From: Paenibacillus dauci
GTDB taxonomy: Bacteria; Bacillota; Bacilli; Paenibacillales; Paenibacillaceae
Assembly (NCBI RefSeq): GCF_000971985.1
Contig: NZ_LAQQ01000001.1
Location: forward strand, 1,364,001-1,428,000
Length of the DNA: 64,000 nt
Direction: 5' to 3'
Shown here: positions 46,936 to 57,272 of the stretch, one piece after another
Numbering within the stretch: position 1 is the first letter of the stretch
How the letters are laid out: every line of letters begins with the position of its first letter
Notes under the pieces: generated by a model
What the model saw: the letters and a program-made list of their open reading frames with translations, nothing else
Databases searched by the model: none
What the model was told of the DNA's origin: nothing
Made by a program: the position numbers and the translations under genes

Positions 46936-48672
46936 ATGAAACTACAAGGCAAATTGGTGCTGAATGCGATGATATCGCTGGTCGCCTCACTGGTGCTGGT
47001 GGGTTATATCATTTTCCAGCTGCTAAGCATTAATTCCCAAAATAATAATCTGGTACCGGCCATGCTGGATGTTCAGCAGCTGGACGGAGACCTCGTACAG
47101 ACCGGACAAGCACTGAGCAATTTCTCTTTTTCCATGTCTGCGAGTAATAAGGCACTGGTAACAGAACAGCTGCAAAAAATCCAGACAACGATTGATACCC
47201 TGTCCAATGGCATGCTGCAGGATCCGGCAGAACAAAAATTGCTGGCAGCAGCCAAAACCAAATTCCAAAAACTAAGCGAGGAATCTGCCACTGCCATGAA
47301 TAATATGGACAGCGCAGAAGCCAAACGCCAGAGTATCCGCATAGAAGGTATTCAAAATGATGTATATATGCTGGATCAGCTGACCAAAGCCGGTTATAGC
47401 GAATACACCAAAGATCTGACCAACAGTATCAAAATGACCTGGCAGATTGCCGTTGCCGGAGCAATCCTGCTGTTAATCGCAGTAGGCTGGTTCAATACCC
47501 ATACTGCCCGCCAGCTTGCCAAACGTGCTCATGTCCTGAATGCTGCTGCGCAGCGAATCGCGGATGGAGATCTGACCGTAGAGCTGGCTCCAACCAAGGG
47601 CAAAGATGAACTTGATGAGCTAAATGCTTCTTTCCGCCAGATGATTGGCAATCTGCGCAGTATTGTCGGCTCGATCGGACATGCAGGTAATCGCGTAGAT
47701 GATATGGCCCAGGATATTGATCGCAGCAATGATCGTATGCAGGAAATGGTCAATCAGGTTGCCATATCGGTAGAAGAACTGGCGATCGGCAGCCAGAAAG
47801 TAGCCGAAGACCTCAGTGTAACTGTATCTGTTGTTGATGAGATGCAGCACAAGTTCCAGGCCAACCTGGAAACTACTGCAGAATCGGCCATTTACAGTGA
47901 AGGTGCGATTCAATCCATTGAACACGGCAGCAGCCAGATGAAAGAACAGCTGCACCTCGTATCCAGCAACCGCGCTGCCATGGCCGAAGTAGCCCAGACG
48001 GTAAGTGCTCTGGAAACGAACGCCGCCGAGATCGCCAGCATGACCAGGCTCGTATCCGAGATCGCTTCGCAAACCAACCTGCTATCATTGAATGCTTCGA
48101 TTGAAGCAGCACGTGCCGGTGAAGCCGGTCAGGGATTTGCCGTGGTCGCTGGAGAAGTGAAAAAGCTGGCTGATCAATCGGTAACAGCCGCCAGCCAGAT
48201 TTTCAAAGCGGTCGATTCGATTACATCTGCAGTAAGCCAGGTACAGGCTTCGGTCTCCCAAAGCCTTACACTGTTCCAACAGCAGGAACAGGCGACTGCG
48301 TCGACTGATGCATCTTTTGCCGAGATTAGTGAACAGGTGAAGCAGATTGCCAGTCAGGTGAACAAGCTCGCCCAGGATATGCAGACATCCCATGAACTGA
48401 GCAACCAGGTTCAGCAGGCTATTGAAAATATCAGCGCCATCACCGAACAATCGGCTGCAGGTAGCCAGGAGATTACTGCTTCCACCGTAGAACAGCAAAA
48501 TGCATTCCGTCAGTCCGGCGAAAAAGTCAAAATGCTGCGCCAGATTCGTCAGGAAATGCAGCATGAGCTGGATCGCTTCCATATGGATGCTTCCACCCTG
48601 CCTGCTGCTTCGAACAGTACAGCAGATAACGCTTCGCCATCTATCTCGACAGCTTCTGCATTACAAGATTAA
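46936..48672 (+). CDS. Methyl-accepting chemotaxis protein
   Basis: 578 residues from the ATG with TGGAGG five bases upstream. Membrane segments ~10-32 and ~169-188 flank an extracellular four-helix type domain rich in Gln and Ser ([20 protein letters not shown]). Then HAMP ([40 protein letters not shown]) and the signalling hairpin with [37 protein letters not shown]. Methylated at helical Gln/Glu pairs and signals to CheA/CheW. It sits 103 bases after the BMP lipoprotein gene on the same strand; the lipoprotein may be its periplasm-facing ligand donor. Confidence 0.92.
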   Translation: MKLQGKLVLNAMISLVASLVLVGYIIFQLLSINSQNNNLVPAMLDVQQLDGDLVQTGQALSNFSFSMSASNKALVTEQLQKIQTTIDTLSNGMLQDPAEQKLLAAAKTKFQKLSEESATAMNNMDSAEAKRQSIRIEGIQNDVYMLDQLTKAGYSEYTKDLTNSIKMTWQIAVAGAILLLIAVGWFNTHTARQLAKRAHVLNAAAQRIADGDLTVELAPTKGKDELDELNASFRQMIGNLRSIVGSIGHAGNRVDDMAQDIDRSNDRMQEMVNQVAISVEELAIGSQKVAEDLSVTVSVVDEMQHKFQANLETTAESAIYSEGAIQSIEHGSSQMKEQLHLVSSNRAAMAEVAQTVSALETNAAEIASMTRLVSEIASQTNLLSLNASIEAARAGEAGQGFAVVAGEVKKLADQSVTAASQIFKAVDSITSAVSQVQASVSQSLTLFQQQEQATASTDASFAEISEQVKQIASQVNKLAQDMQTSHELSNQVQQAIENISAITEQSAAGSQEITASTVEQQNAFRQSGEKVKMLRQIRQEMQHELDRFHMDASTLPAASNSTADNASPSISTASALQD

Positions 48673-48744
48673 TTTTCATTTATCCACCATAAGCATGATA
48701 ATGTATGACTCACAGCCTATGTGAAAGTGATCTATGTCTGAGAC

Positions 48745-48780
48745 AAAAAGCCGCTCCGGAAATAACCGGGCGGCTTTTTG
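48745..48780. terminator. Bidirectional terminator
   Basis: AAAAAGCCGCTCCGG-AAATA-CCGGGCGGCTTTTT; serves the MCP gene and possibly moaA from the other side. Confidence 0.85.
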
Positions 48781-48920
48781 CTATCCTGTATGATGTGGCC
48801 AAGACTTCTCGCTCAACAGAAACTGCTTGCGGACAACCACCGCTCGGTATCATTCAACCAGCTAGTGTATCTATATTCGTACTCTTGTTTATCCTCATAT
48901 CAAGTTGATCCAAACTACAT

Positions 48921-49934
48921 TCAGCCACCGATATGAGACATTTCTACCCGTGGTCCATCCTGACTACGGACGCTGGAGCTGCTTCCACGCTCTACCGAGT
49001 ACTGGTCATGGCGATTACTCCAGATTCCGGCTACAGCATGGGCAACTTCTTCGTCCGTTTGACCGGAGCGCAGCAGTGCCCGCAGATCATGTCCTTTGGT
49101 CGCAAACAGGCATGTGTACAACTTGCCTTCGGCAGACAAGCGAGCCCGTGTACAGGTAGAACAGAATGCCTCGGTTACAGAGGAAATAAAACCTACTTCT
49201 CCCTTGCCATCGACGAACCGGTAACGCGTGGCTACTTCGCCCTCATAATTCGGTGCAATCGGTTCCAGTGGCCAGTGGGCACCGATCTTGTCCAGTAGCT
49301 CCTGCTTGCTGACCACATGCTGCCTGTTCCATCCATTCGTATTTCCTACATCCATATATTCAACCATTCGCAGAATATGACCACGCTCACGGAAATATTC
49401 CACCATAGGTACCACAGCTTCTTCGTTGAATCCTTTTTGAACGACCATATTCACTTTGACCTGCAATCCTGCAGCTGCAGCTGCATCAATCCCATTCAGC
49501 ACAGGCTGTACCCGGCTGCGTCCGCCGTTCATTTTCAGGAACAGATCATCTTCCAGGCTATCCAGACTGACCGTGATCCGGTGCAGACCCGCTTCTTTTA
49601 GAGCAGCAGCTTTGCGGGCGAGCAGACTGCCGTTGGTCGTCAGAGATAGATCCTCAATATCAAGAGCGGACAGACGCTGGATAATGCTCACCAGATCTTT
49701 GCGCAGCAGCGGTTCTCCGCCGGTAATACGCAGTTTTCTGGTTCCCATGCCGACGAAAATGGCTGCAATTCGGCCAATTTCCTGCTCGCTTAGCATATGT
49801 TCATCAGGCAAAAAGGCATAATCTTTGCCGAATATTTCTTCAGGCATACAATACCGGCAGCGGAAATTGCAGCGATCTGTGACAGAGATCCGTAAGTCTC
49901 TTAATATACGGTTATGCTGGTCATAGGCTGTCAT
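48921..49934 (-). CDS. moaA: GTP 3',8-cyclase (molybdenum cofactor synthesis)
   Basis: 337 residues from the ATG at 49934 with GGAGGAG seven bases upstream. Radical-SAM CxxxCxxC in RCNFRCRYCMPEE, GGEPLLRKDLV, the second cluster in VTEAFCSTCTRARLSAEGKLYTCLF, and the C-terminal Gly-Gly (SHIGG) that enters the active site. Makes the first intermediate of molybdopterin from GTP. No other moa/moe genes are here; it lies 90 bases from fdhD on the same strand, which would share the pathway. Confidence 0.94.
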   Translation of the reverse strand: MTAYDQHNRILRDLRISVTDRCNFRCRYCMPEEIFGKDYAFLPDEHMLSEQEIGRIAAIFVGMGTRKLRITGGEPLLRKDLVSIIQRLSALDIEDLSLTTNGSLLARKAAALKEAGLHRITVSLDSLEDDLFLKMNGGRSRVQPVLNGIDAAAAAGLQVKVNMVVQKGFNEEAVVPMVEYFRERGHILRMVEYMDVGNTNGWNRQHVVSKQELLDKIGAHWPLEPIAPNYEGEVATRYRFVDGKGEVGFISSVTEAFCSTCTRARLSAEGKLYTCLFATKGHDLRALLRSGQTDEEVAHAVAGIWSNRHDQYSVERGSSSSVRSQDGPRVEMSHIGG

Positions 49935-50027
49935 CGTATCTCCTCCAATCATCGCTTGCTTCCTGTTTAATCCAACAAAGGTGGAAAAGCTGCTTTATTT
50001 CATGCAGCCTGCCCCATGTTGTTCCTT

Positions 50028-50855
50028 TTAGAATAGCATAGAGTTTTGCGCTTTGTCCGCATATTCCCGGATTCTTTGTGGGTGTGTATAGATATTGCAG
50101 CTGTCTTCCCGCACAAAACCAACTGTCGTGATTCCCAAATGATCAGCCAGGTCAAGAGCCAGCGCAGTAGGCGCAGATTTGGACAAAATAACCTCGCAGC
50201 CAATCTTGGATACTTTGGTCAGAATCTCGGAAGAAATACGCCCGCTAAAAACAATAATCTTGCCCTTTATGCTCATCTGATGCCGAAGACACCAGCCATA
50301 GATTTTATCCAGCGCATTATGACGTCCAATATCACTGCGGCTGAGCAAAATATGGTCCGGTTCACACAGTGCAGCTGTATGCACACCACCGGTTCGTTGA
50401 AACAGCTCCGCCGATTGCTGAACTGCATCCATCAGCTGAAAGCACTGCTCGAAAGATACACGTACATGAATCTCTTCCATTCTCTTCGCTGTACGGGCAT
50501 CATTAAAAAAAACAAAGCCCTGCCGGCTTGTTCCACAGCAGGAAGTAATATAACGTTTGGTGAATAGCTGACGATGCTTGGGATTCCAGCGATCCGTACG
50601 TACATGTACATAACCCTGCTGCTCCTGTATCCATAACTCCTGAATATCATTGTACTGCTGAATGACCCCTTCCGAAGCCAGAAAACCTATCGTCATATCT
50701 TCGATATATTCAGGTGTACAGACCAAAGTTACAAATTCTTCCCCATTAACTTTGATCGTTACCGGCTGTTCCGATACAACAATGTCCGGCTCTTCGGTGA
50801 ACTGCCCCCGTTGATAGCGGACAATACTGCGCTGCTGCTCTATGTTATAGTCCAT
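50028..50855 (-). CDS. fdhD: Formate dehydrogenase accessory sulfurtransferase
   Basis: 275 residues. FdhD pattern: VVSEQPVTIKVNGEEFVTLVCTPEYIEDMTIGFL, YITSCCGTSRQG with the reactive cysteine pair, GGVHTAALCEPDHILLSRSDIGRHNALDKIYGW and FSGRISSEILTKVSKIGCEVILSKSAPTALA. It transfers sulfur to the molybdenum cofactor of formate dehydrogenase. In one direction with moaA, so both serve Mo-enzyme maturation. The pair is Cys-Cys-Gly instead of the usual Cys-x-x-Cys. Confidence 0.93.
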   Translation of the reverse strand: MDYNIEQQRSIVRYQRGQFTEEPDIVVSEQPVTIKVNGEEFVTLVCTPEYIEDMTIGFLASEGVIQQYNDIQELWIQEQQGYVHVRTDRWNPKHRQLFTKRYITSCCGTSRQGFVFFNDARTAKRMEEIHVRVSFEQCFQLMDAVQQSAELFQRTGGVHTAALCEPDHILLSRSDIGRHNALDKIYGWCLRHQMSIKGKIIVFSGRISSEILTKVSKIGCEVILSKSAPTALALDLADHLGITTVGFVREDSCNIYTHPQRIREYADKAQNSMLF

Positions 50856-51079
50856 AATCTCATCCCTGTTCGCTGTTTTTTGAGGAGGTCTAACAGAGCC
50901 ATCCTGCGCGGCCTACTGTAATATCGGTAAACCAAACCAGTGATTTCGAACCTTAACGATGATGATTATATGCAAGAAGTCTCAAACTTGGATGTCTTTC
51001 CTGCCCTCACTGCTGCCTGAATGTGCCAAATCAGAAAACAATAATAAATAGATCAGGTAGATATTCATATAGCAAATAG

Positions 51080-51118
51080 CAAAAAAAGCTGACGCTCAGG
51101 GGAGGGCGTCAGCTTTTT
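51080..51118. terminator. Terminator of the LysM gene
   Basis: AAAAAAAGCTGACGC-TCAGGGGA-GGGCGTCAGCTTTTT; minus-strand T-run. Confidence 0.85.
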
Positions 51119-51205
51119 ATATCAACTGTCCAATCGGTATTTGGCAGATACTGATTGGACAAGGGATTGTTGGCCGATCTAAAGGGGGTACTTCTGGTCA
51201 GCTTC

Positions 51206-51634
51206 TTACTTTTGTGGAACAGTCAGTTGGTATCCAGCAGGCAACAGGTTATTGGCAGCAACCAGTTCGTCTACAGTGATACCGTATTGAGCAGCAATTT
51301 CAGTCAGGCTGGCACCTTGTGGAACAACAACAGTGATTGGGGATTTAGCATCTGTGTTTTCTGTAGCAGCAGGTGTAGTTGTTGCTGGTTGTTCCGGTGT
51401 AGTACTTTCTTCATTTTGACTACCGAACAACTTGTTGAATTGAGCTTCCTGTGCAGCTACGAATGCCGCATTGTTAGCACGGTTCTCTTCTCTGTCTTTG
51501 CGTTTCTCGTGACCGGACTGGCTATCTGTTGCGGCAAAAGCATGGCTGCCTCCGATTGGTGCTACAACGGCAACTGCTCCCAGACTGGCTGCTAAAGCGG
51601 TGGACAACATTACTTTTTGAAATTTACTGTTCAT
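51206..51634 (-). CDS. Secreted single-LysM protein
   Basis: 142 residues. Signal peptide VMLSTALAASLGAVAVVAPIGGSHAFA, a charged helix KRKDREENRANNAAFVAAQEAQFNKLFG, a Pro/Thr/Glu linker, and a C-terminal LysM (VVVPQGASLTEIAAQYGITVDELVAANN-LLPAGYQLTVP). LysM binds peptidoglycan or chitin, so it likely coats the wall. No catalytic domain. AT-rich leader upstream (51635-52028) with no obvious gene. Confidence 0.87.
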   Translation of the reverse strand: MNSKFQKVMLSTALAASLGAVAVVAPIGGSHAFAATDSQSGHEKRKDREENRANNAAFVAAQEAQFNKLFGSQNEESTTPEQPATTTPAATENTDAKSPITVVVPQGASLTEIAAQYGITVDELVAANNLLPAGYQLTVPQK

Positions 51635-51773
51635 TTTGAATTGCTCCTCTTTTTTAATTTAATATAATAATCTTCTTTAATAAAGTGATAAACATTTACT
51701 TCGTAACCTTATGAACTAAATATACCATCAATTAAAGAAGATTGCAACCCTATTTAAATATATTTTTATTATA

Positions 51774-51802
51774 TTGGACAAAATTAATTATCATACTATA
51801 TT
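51774..51802 (+). promoter_or_regulatory. Candidate promoter of fabV
   Basis: TTGGAC (51774-51779), 17 bases, TATATT (51797-51802). The leader to the 52029 start is about 220 bases, AT-rich and without recognised structure; the rest of 51635-52028 holds no gene. Confidence 0.45.
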
Positions 51803-52028
51803 GGTAACCAACCTAACTATATTTTAAACACTAATTTTACAAATTACAACTTTAGTTAGCGATTGATCAACTACTACCGATTATCTTCATACTTGTACTG
51901 TTTCACCAGGTGTACGGATTTGCAAAAAATGCTACAATACGTAAGGTATGTTACTTGGAAACACAGCATCAGCAGATATGATAATAATGACTGATAGGTA
52001 TATGATGGAAAGCGAGGAATTCAATTCT

Positions 52029-53219
52029 ATGATTATTAAACCAAGAACTCGAGGATTTATCTGTACGACTGCTCATCCGGACGGCTGTGCCCGTCAGGTT
52101 CAGGAACAGATTGAATATGTACAATCCCAGCCGAAAATTCAAGGACCGCGTAACGTGCTCGTTATCGGTGCCTCCACCGGATACGGACTGTCTGCACGCG
52201 TTGTTGCTGCTTTTGGTGCAGGGGCGAATACGATTGGTGTCTACCGTGATGGCGGCTCTGTCAAAGGCCGTACAGCTTCTGCAGGCTGGTACAACTCTGC
52301 GGCTTTTGAAAAGGCTGCACAGGAAGCAGGCTTGAAGTCCCTCAGCGTAATTGGCGATGCTTTTACCAATGAATTAAAAGCCAGCACGATTGAAGCGATC
52401 CGTCAGGAATTCAGCAAAGTCGATATGGTTATCTATAGTGTGGCTGCACCGCGTCGCACCGATCCAAATACCGGCGAGACCTATACTTCCACATTGAAGC
52501 CTATCGGCGAGACCTACACGAACAAAACGGTTAATTTCCATACCGGCGAAGTGACAGATATCAGCATCGAACCTGCTTCCGAAGAAGAGATCGAAGCAAC
52601 CGTACGCGTTATGGGCGGCGATGACTGGCAGTCCTGGATGGATCAGCTGAGTGCTGCAGACGTCCTTACTGACGATGTAGTAACTGTAGCCTTTTCCTAT
52701 ATTGGCTCGAATATTACCCAGGCGATCTATCGCCAGGGCTCTATCGGCCGTGCCAAAGATCATCTGGAAGCGACTGCACGTCATATGAATGAACAATTTG
52801 GTGTTAAAGGCGGCCGTGCGTATGTAGCGGTATGTAAAGCACTGGTAACCCAGTCCAGCTCCGCGATTCCGGTTGTTCCGCTCTATATGTCTGCCCTGTA
52901 TAAAGTCATGAAAGAAAAAGAACTGCATGAGGGCTGCATTGAACAAATGTACCGGATGTATGCGGAACGTCTCTACATGGAAGGTGATACGCCTGTAGAT
53001 GAGAAGCAGCGTCTGCGTCTGGATGACTGGGAGATGCGTGAAGATGTCCAAGCGGAAGTATCCCGTATATGGAATGAGATCAGTACGGACAATGTATACG
53101 AATTGACTGATCTGGAAGGCTATCGCAGCGAGTTCTTCCAATTGTTTGGCTTTGAGACAGAGGGTGTCGATTATGAAGCAGATGTCGATCCGGATGTAAA
53201 AGTTCCTAACGCTCGCTAA
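52029..53219 (+). CDS. fabV: trans-2-Enoyl-ACP/CoA reductase FabV
   Basis: 396 residues, the normal size, from an internal ATG; the opening MIIKPRTRGFICTTAHPDGC is the fixed start of the family. Rossmann GASTGYGLSARVVAAFGAGA, and catalytic Tyr-x8-Lys in YRQGSIGRAK. NAD(P)H-dependent reduction of the enoyl double bond in fatty acid synthesis; unlike FabI it resists triclosan. Occurs in Gram-positive bacteria as an extra or sole enoyl reductase. Single gene. Confidence 0.93.
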   Translation: MIIKPRTRGFICTTAHPDGCARQVQEQIEYVQSQPKIQGPRNVLVIGASTGYGLSARVVAAFGAGANTIGVYRDGGSVKGRTASAGWYNSAAFEKAAQEAGLKSLSVIGDAFTNELKASTIEAIRQEFSKVDMVIYSVAAPRRTDPNTGETYTSTLKPIGETYTNKTVNFHTGEVTDISIEPASEEEIEATVRVMGGDDWQSWMDQLSAADVLTDDVVTVAFSYIGSNITQAIYRQGSIGRAKDHLEATARHMNEQFGVKGGRAYVAVCKALVTQSSSAIPVVPLYMSALYKVMKEKELHEGCIEQMYRMYAERLYMEGDTPVDEKQRLRLDDWEMREDVQAEVSRIWNEISTDNVYELTDLEGYRSEFFQLFGFETEGVDYEADVDPDVKVPNAR

Positions 53220-53254
53220 TAATAAGTTAACTTTTCCAACAGTTTAATTTAATC

Positions 53255-53296
53255 AAAAAAGCACGTGCTCCGTTTACAGGAGACGTGCTTTTTTGG
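53255..53296. terminator. Terminator of fabV
   Basis: AAAAAAGCACGTGCTCC-GTTTAC-AGGAGACGTGCTTTTTT, both strands usable. Confidence 0.85.
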
Positions 53297-53396
53297 ATAT
53301 AGCGGAATTTGTAAGGTATCCATAATGGAATTGTACAGTATACATAGTAATTTGTTTTATTCGAACGAATGCATATGCCGCTTTTGAAATTTGAAA

Positions 53397-55082
53397 TTAT
53401 ACTTTGAAACGGTGTACGAGTACTTGCAGCTCTTCTGCCAGATCGGTCAGTGAAGCAGCGGAGTACATAATCTCTTCACTCGATGCCAGCTGCTCTTCGG
53501 TAGCTGCTGCAATTTCCTGCGTGCTGCCTGAGATATCGCGTGTGCCCTGGTTGACCTGATTCATCGCCTGGGAAGATTCGGTAAAATCATGATTCATCTG
53601 GACGGTATGCTGGGCAATCTCGCTGGTTTTGCCGGAAATATCTTCAACCGCCTGCAGAATACGGGTAAACTGCTCGACCGTAGAGCGGGTAACTTCACTG
53701 CCTGCAGCTACATCGGCTTTGACCGTTTGGATCGCTCCAAGCGTAGACTGGGTCTCGGTCTGAATACGGGTAACCAGGTCTTTGATCTGCTGGGTGGCGG
53801 CAGCAGATTGTTCAGCCAGCTTGCGCACTTCATCGGCAACAACGGCAAATCCTTTGCCATGTTCACCGGCGCGGGCAGCTTCGATCGCTGCATTGAGGGC
53901 CAGTAGATTCGTCTGTGCAGATACTTCATTGATCAGTGTGGTCATCGCATCGATCTGACTGGCATGAGTAGCCAGCACAGATACGCTCTGATCCGCCTGA
54001 TCGACAGATTGATGAATCGAGTGCATCTGGTCACCCACCTGACGAATCGAATGGGATCCCTCTTCAGCCTGCTGACGCATCATATTGGAGAAGTCTGCCA
54101 TATCGGTAGCATTAACAGAAATCGTCGATAATTTATCCAGCGAGTTCTGAAGGGTCTCACTGGTACGATCCAGTTCGCGTGTCTGACGACCAGCCTGATC
54201 GGCAATCACCTGCATGGATTCGGCTACCTGCTGTGAAGTCGCTTTGGACTGGCCTGCACTGGCAGAGAATTCTTCTGCTGATGCAGCAACCATTTCGGAA
54301 GAAGCACCAATCTGGCTAACAATATCCCGCAGAGAAGCGACGAATTTGTTGAAGCTTCCTGCCAATATACCAAACTCGTCTTTTTGCTTGATATCTATCT
54401 GCTGAGTCAAATCTGCTTCGCCTTCGGCAATATCCATCATCTGCTTGTTCAGCAGATTGAGCGGCTTCAGAATCGAACGCAGCAGGATAATGCCCAGTAT
54501 GATCCCTACTACAGAAGCAGCAATCGTCACAATTAGCAGAATAAGATTGCTCATTTTCGCTTGTTGATCATTATGGGTCTTCAATTGACTGACATCATTA
54601 GCAAGTGTATTGACCAGCGTGTCGACAGCCGGAGTGAGCACTTCCTTGCGCAGTGTACGCTCTTCTCCAAAGTGCAGTGAAGTGGCGGCCTGTTCATCCT
54701 GTGCACGCAGAGCAACCATTTTCTCGTTCATGGCAATAGCCTGGGTAAGAGTATCGTTTAATTTTTGTACAGAAGCCACATAATCCTGACCATAAGGCGA
54801 CTGCTGAATCGTTGTCAGTGTTGCCTGAATATTCTGGATTTTTTCTTTCATGCCATCTACATAATCTTGTTCGCCGTTCAACAGATAACCACGTTCGTCA
54901 TTGGATAGTCCCGAGAGCAGGAATTCCAGCTGCTTGGTCTGCTCCTGCAGCTCCATTTTCCCCTGCAGCTCGCTGCTTTGTTTAACAGACTGTGCAATAG
55001 TGCTAACGGACAGTGCACCGCTGCCCAGAATTGAAATAATCAGTATAGATAAAATTAGTATTAGCCTTGTTTTAACCTTCAT
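53397..55082 (-). CDS. Methyl-accepting chemotaxis protein with CHASE3-like sensor
   Basis: 561 residues. Membrane segments ~7-28 and ~183-203 flank a helical extracellular domain with [24 protein letters not shown], like CHASE3/4HB_MCP sensors. HAMP ([26 protein letters not shown]) and the signalling tip [43 protein letters not shown]. Repeated SQEAIxxx and ISGST-QEIA blocks at the end are methylation helices. A sigma-D promoter precedes it. Ligand unknown; no partner gene. Confidence 0.92.
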   Translation of the reverse strand: MKVKTRLILILSILIISILGSGALSVSTIAQSVKQSSELQGKMELQEQTKQLEFLLSGLSNDERGYLLNGEQDYVDGMKEKIQNIQATLTTIQQSPYGQDYVASVQKLNDTLTQAIAMNEKMVALRAQDEQAATSLHFGEERTLRKEVLTPAVDTLVNTLANDVSQLKTHNDQQAKMSNLILLIVTIAASVVGIILGIILLRSILKPLNLLNKQMMDIAEGEADLTQQIDIKQKDEFGILAGSFNKFVASLRDIVSQIGASSEMVAASAEEFSASAGQSKATSQQVAESMQVIADQAGRQTRELDRTSETLQNSLDKLSTISVNATDMADFSNMMRQQAEEGSHSIRQVGDQMHSIHQSVDQADQSVSVLATHASQIDAMTTLINEVSAQTNLLALNAAIEAARAGEHGKGFAVVADEVRKLAEQSAAATQQIKDLVTRIQTETQSTLGAIQTVKADVAAGSEVTRSTVEQFTRILQAVEDISGKTSEIAQHTVQMNHDFTESSQAMNQVNQGTRDISGSTQEIAAATEEQLASSEEIMYSAASLTDLAEELQVLVHRFKV

Positions 55083-55121
55083 TTTGCGTTCCCCCGAATT
55101 GTTGATCTGTAACTAACTTTA

Positions 55122-55148
55122 TTATCGGGTTTTTCACAATATAATTTA
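55122..55148 (-). promoter_or_regulatory. Sigma-D promoter of the MCP gene
   Basis: Minus strand TAAA-N15-CCCGATAA (55148 to 55122) against TAAA-N15-GCCGATAT: 10 of 12 matches with exact spacing, about 35 bases before the start. Confidence 0.65.
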
Positions 55149-55501
55149 GCTAAACATTTTGGTGTAATACGACTAAATACCCATTTATATCCATATTATT
55201 CATTGATATTGGATATGAATCCATAGAACTATATTAGGGAAATAAGAACCATATGTATGCATACTCATTTTATTTCACACATTAACGTTCTATTTCGTTG
55301 TTATGAGAATTATATAGCTGTTATGTATGCTATTTCATATTATTGCTAATTTGTATTGAATTTCAATAATTCGTAACTTTATGAGCAGATTTTTATTCTT
55401 TTATACGCTATATTTAAATTATTAAAATTCTTGTTATTTCATGTAAAGGAAATGCACTGTATTCCTTATGGGTGAGGTAATGAATAGGAGGAAATGCAAC
55501 A
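55149..55501. other. AT-rich divergent region
   Basis: About 350 bases without a gene between the MCP and the DUF3817 gene; very AT-rich, with no hairpin terminator. Probably upstream promoter DNA. Confidence 0.4.
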
Positions 55502-55828
55502 ATGTTCAAAAATGCAATGTCACTGCTACGGATCGTCGGTAATGTGGAAGCGTTATCCTACCTGCTGTTGGTATTGGTAGCCATGCCGCTTAAATATTTG
55601 GCTGATCAACCATTGATGGTTACTTATGTGGGTATGATTCATGGTGTACTGTTCGTCAGTTATGCTGCTGTTATCGCTCTTACGCTGATTATTCGCAAAT
55701 TGACTTTCAAGCAAGCTGTACTCGCTATGGTTGCCTCTATGTTGCCTTTTGGTCCCTTTGTCTTCGACCGTTATCTAAAACGCCAGGAACCCTCCCTTGT
55801 GCCGGAAACTCGCATTCAAAAAGGATAA
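55502..55828 (+). CDS. DUF3817 membrane protein
   Basis: 108 residues, SD AGGAGG seven bases upstream. Three membrane segments (ALSYLLLVLVAMPLKYLA, YVGMIHGVLFVSYAAVIALTLIIR, AVLAMVASMLPFGPFVFDRYL). The opening LRIVGNVEALSYLLL and GxxHGxLFVxY pattern is that of the short DUF3817 integral membrane family. Function unknown. Followed by a small hairpin terminator. Confidence 0.82.
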   Translation: MFKNAMSLLRIVGNVEALSYLLLVLVAMPLKYLADQPLMVTYVGMIHGVLFVSYAAVIALTLIIRKLTFKQAVLAMVASMLPFGPFVFDRYLKRQEPSLVPETRIQKG

Positions 55829-55859
55829 GCATGGGGCACGCTACATAATTATTCATTTA

Positions 55860-55885
55860 CGGCTATGTACGCATAGCCGTTTTTG
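55860..55885 (+). terminator. Terminator of the DUF3817 gene
   Basis: CGGCTATG-TACG-CATAGCCG and five T residues. Confidence 0.8.
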
Positions 55886-55946
55886 CATGTTCTGTGTACA
55901 ATGGGGAAATAAGAATTATACATAATAGAATCACAGGAGGCCAGGG

Positions 55947-57272
55947 ATGCAAGTTGATGTTAAAACACAATCTCAGCCTGCTGAAGAATCCGTGTCCATG
56001 ATCGCTCGTCTGCTTTCTCCGGTTCGGCAGTCACGGGCTTTTACTTTTTTATGGATTGGGCAGCTGATCGCCATGCTGGGCAGTTCGGTTACGATGATTA
56101 TTTTGCCAATTGTCGTCTACAATCTCACCGGTTCTTCTACGATTATGGGATTGGCAATGACTATCTATATTTTACCTAATGTAATGGTGCTTCCCGTATC
56201 TGGCTGGATTGTGGATCATACCGACAGGGTCCGGCTTATCCTATTTACCAATACCGTACGATTCGCGGTAATGCTGACAGGCGCTATACTGATTTTTACC
56301 GATCAGCTGACTCTGCCCCGTCTATATATCGGACTGGCTTTGTATGGATTGATGGATGGGATTTTCAATCCGGCTTATGCCGCGCTTCGTGCAGAGATAT
56401 TCACACCGGATATTCGTAACGCTGCCAATGCGCTGACACAGATGAGCATACAGGGAGTACGCCTGCTTGGTCCTTCCCTTGGAGGATTGCTGGTTACATT
56501 CACTTCTCCGGGCAGCGGCTTCGCCCTGGATTCGCTTACTTATCTGATTTCACTGTTTTGCTTTATCATGCTGGGCCGTCATTTTGTATCCAGTCGACGC
56601 TCTATCACAGCCAGACCACTGTCAACAGCTGCTGAGAATGATCTTGCAGGGCATCCCCACGCCCGTTTCTCGATCTGGAGAGATCTGATGGAAGGGGTCT
56701 GGATTCTGAAAAAAGTCCCATGGCTGTGGATTACAATCGTCATCTTCTCCCTGCTGAATATTTGCTATCAGGGAATTATTGCAGTAATGGTTCCATGGCT
56801 GTTCAAAGTCCATTATCAGCTGACACCCCTGTTGTACGGACTAGCGATGGCAGCGACCGGCGTCGGGGCTATTATCGGTGCACTGATCTTCGGTTCACGA
56901 GTATACTGGCGACGGCGTGGATGGATAGGCTATGGCGGAGCATTATTGAGCGGAATCGCATTATTTCTATTATCCGTGATTACGTGGGCACCGGGTCTAA
57001 TTATGATAATGATGCTGGAAGGATTCGGGCTGATGATGTTTGCACTTGTATGGGAGACAAGCCTGCAGGAAATGGTACCGACAGAAAGCTTCGGACGGGT
57101 AGTCAGCCTGGATATGCTGGGCTCTTTTGCACTGCTGCCGGTCGGTTATCTGCTGATCGGATGGCTGGCAGATCAGGTTGGAGGTATCTTCACAATCGGG
57201 CTGTTTGCTGCTATAGGGATACTGCTTGTTATACTGGGATTATGTATACCTGCTATTCGGCGATTTGATTAA
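55947..57272 (+). CDS. Major facilitator superfamily transporter
   Basis: 441 residues, CAGGAGGCC before the ATG. Twelve membrane segments; GWIVDHTDRVRLILFTNTVR in loop 2-3 and DGIFNPAYAALRAEIFTPDIRNAANALTQMSIQGVRLLGPSLGG fit the MFS_3 enterobactin-exporter/multidrug group. Probably drug or metabolite efflux by proton exchange. Its 3' end overlaps a small convergent gene by four bases. Confidence 0.87.
   Translation: MQVDVKTQSQPAEESVSMIARLLSPVRQSRAFTFLWIGQLIAMLGSSVTMIILPIVVYNLTGSSTIMGLAMTIYILPNVMVLPVSGWIVDHTDRVRLILFTNTVRFAVMLTGAILIFTDQLTLPRLYIGLALYGLMDGIFNPAYAALRAEIFTPDIRNAANALTQMSIQGVRLLGPSLGGLLVTFTSPGSGFALDSLTYLISLFCFIMLGRHFVSSRRSITARPLSTAAENDLAGHPHARFSIWRDLMEGVWILKKVPWLWITIVIFSLLNICYQGIIAVMVPWLFKVHYQLTPLLYGLAMAATGVGAIIGALIFGSRVYWRRRGWIGYGGALLSGIALFLLSVITWAPGLIMIMMLEGFGLMMFALVWETSLQEMVPTESFGRVVSLDMLGSFALLPVGYLLIGWLADQVGGIFTIGLFAAIGILLVILGLCIPAIRRFD

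Noticed and set aside
52374-53141. 255-residue minus-strand frame
   Set aside because: Antisense shadow of fabV.
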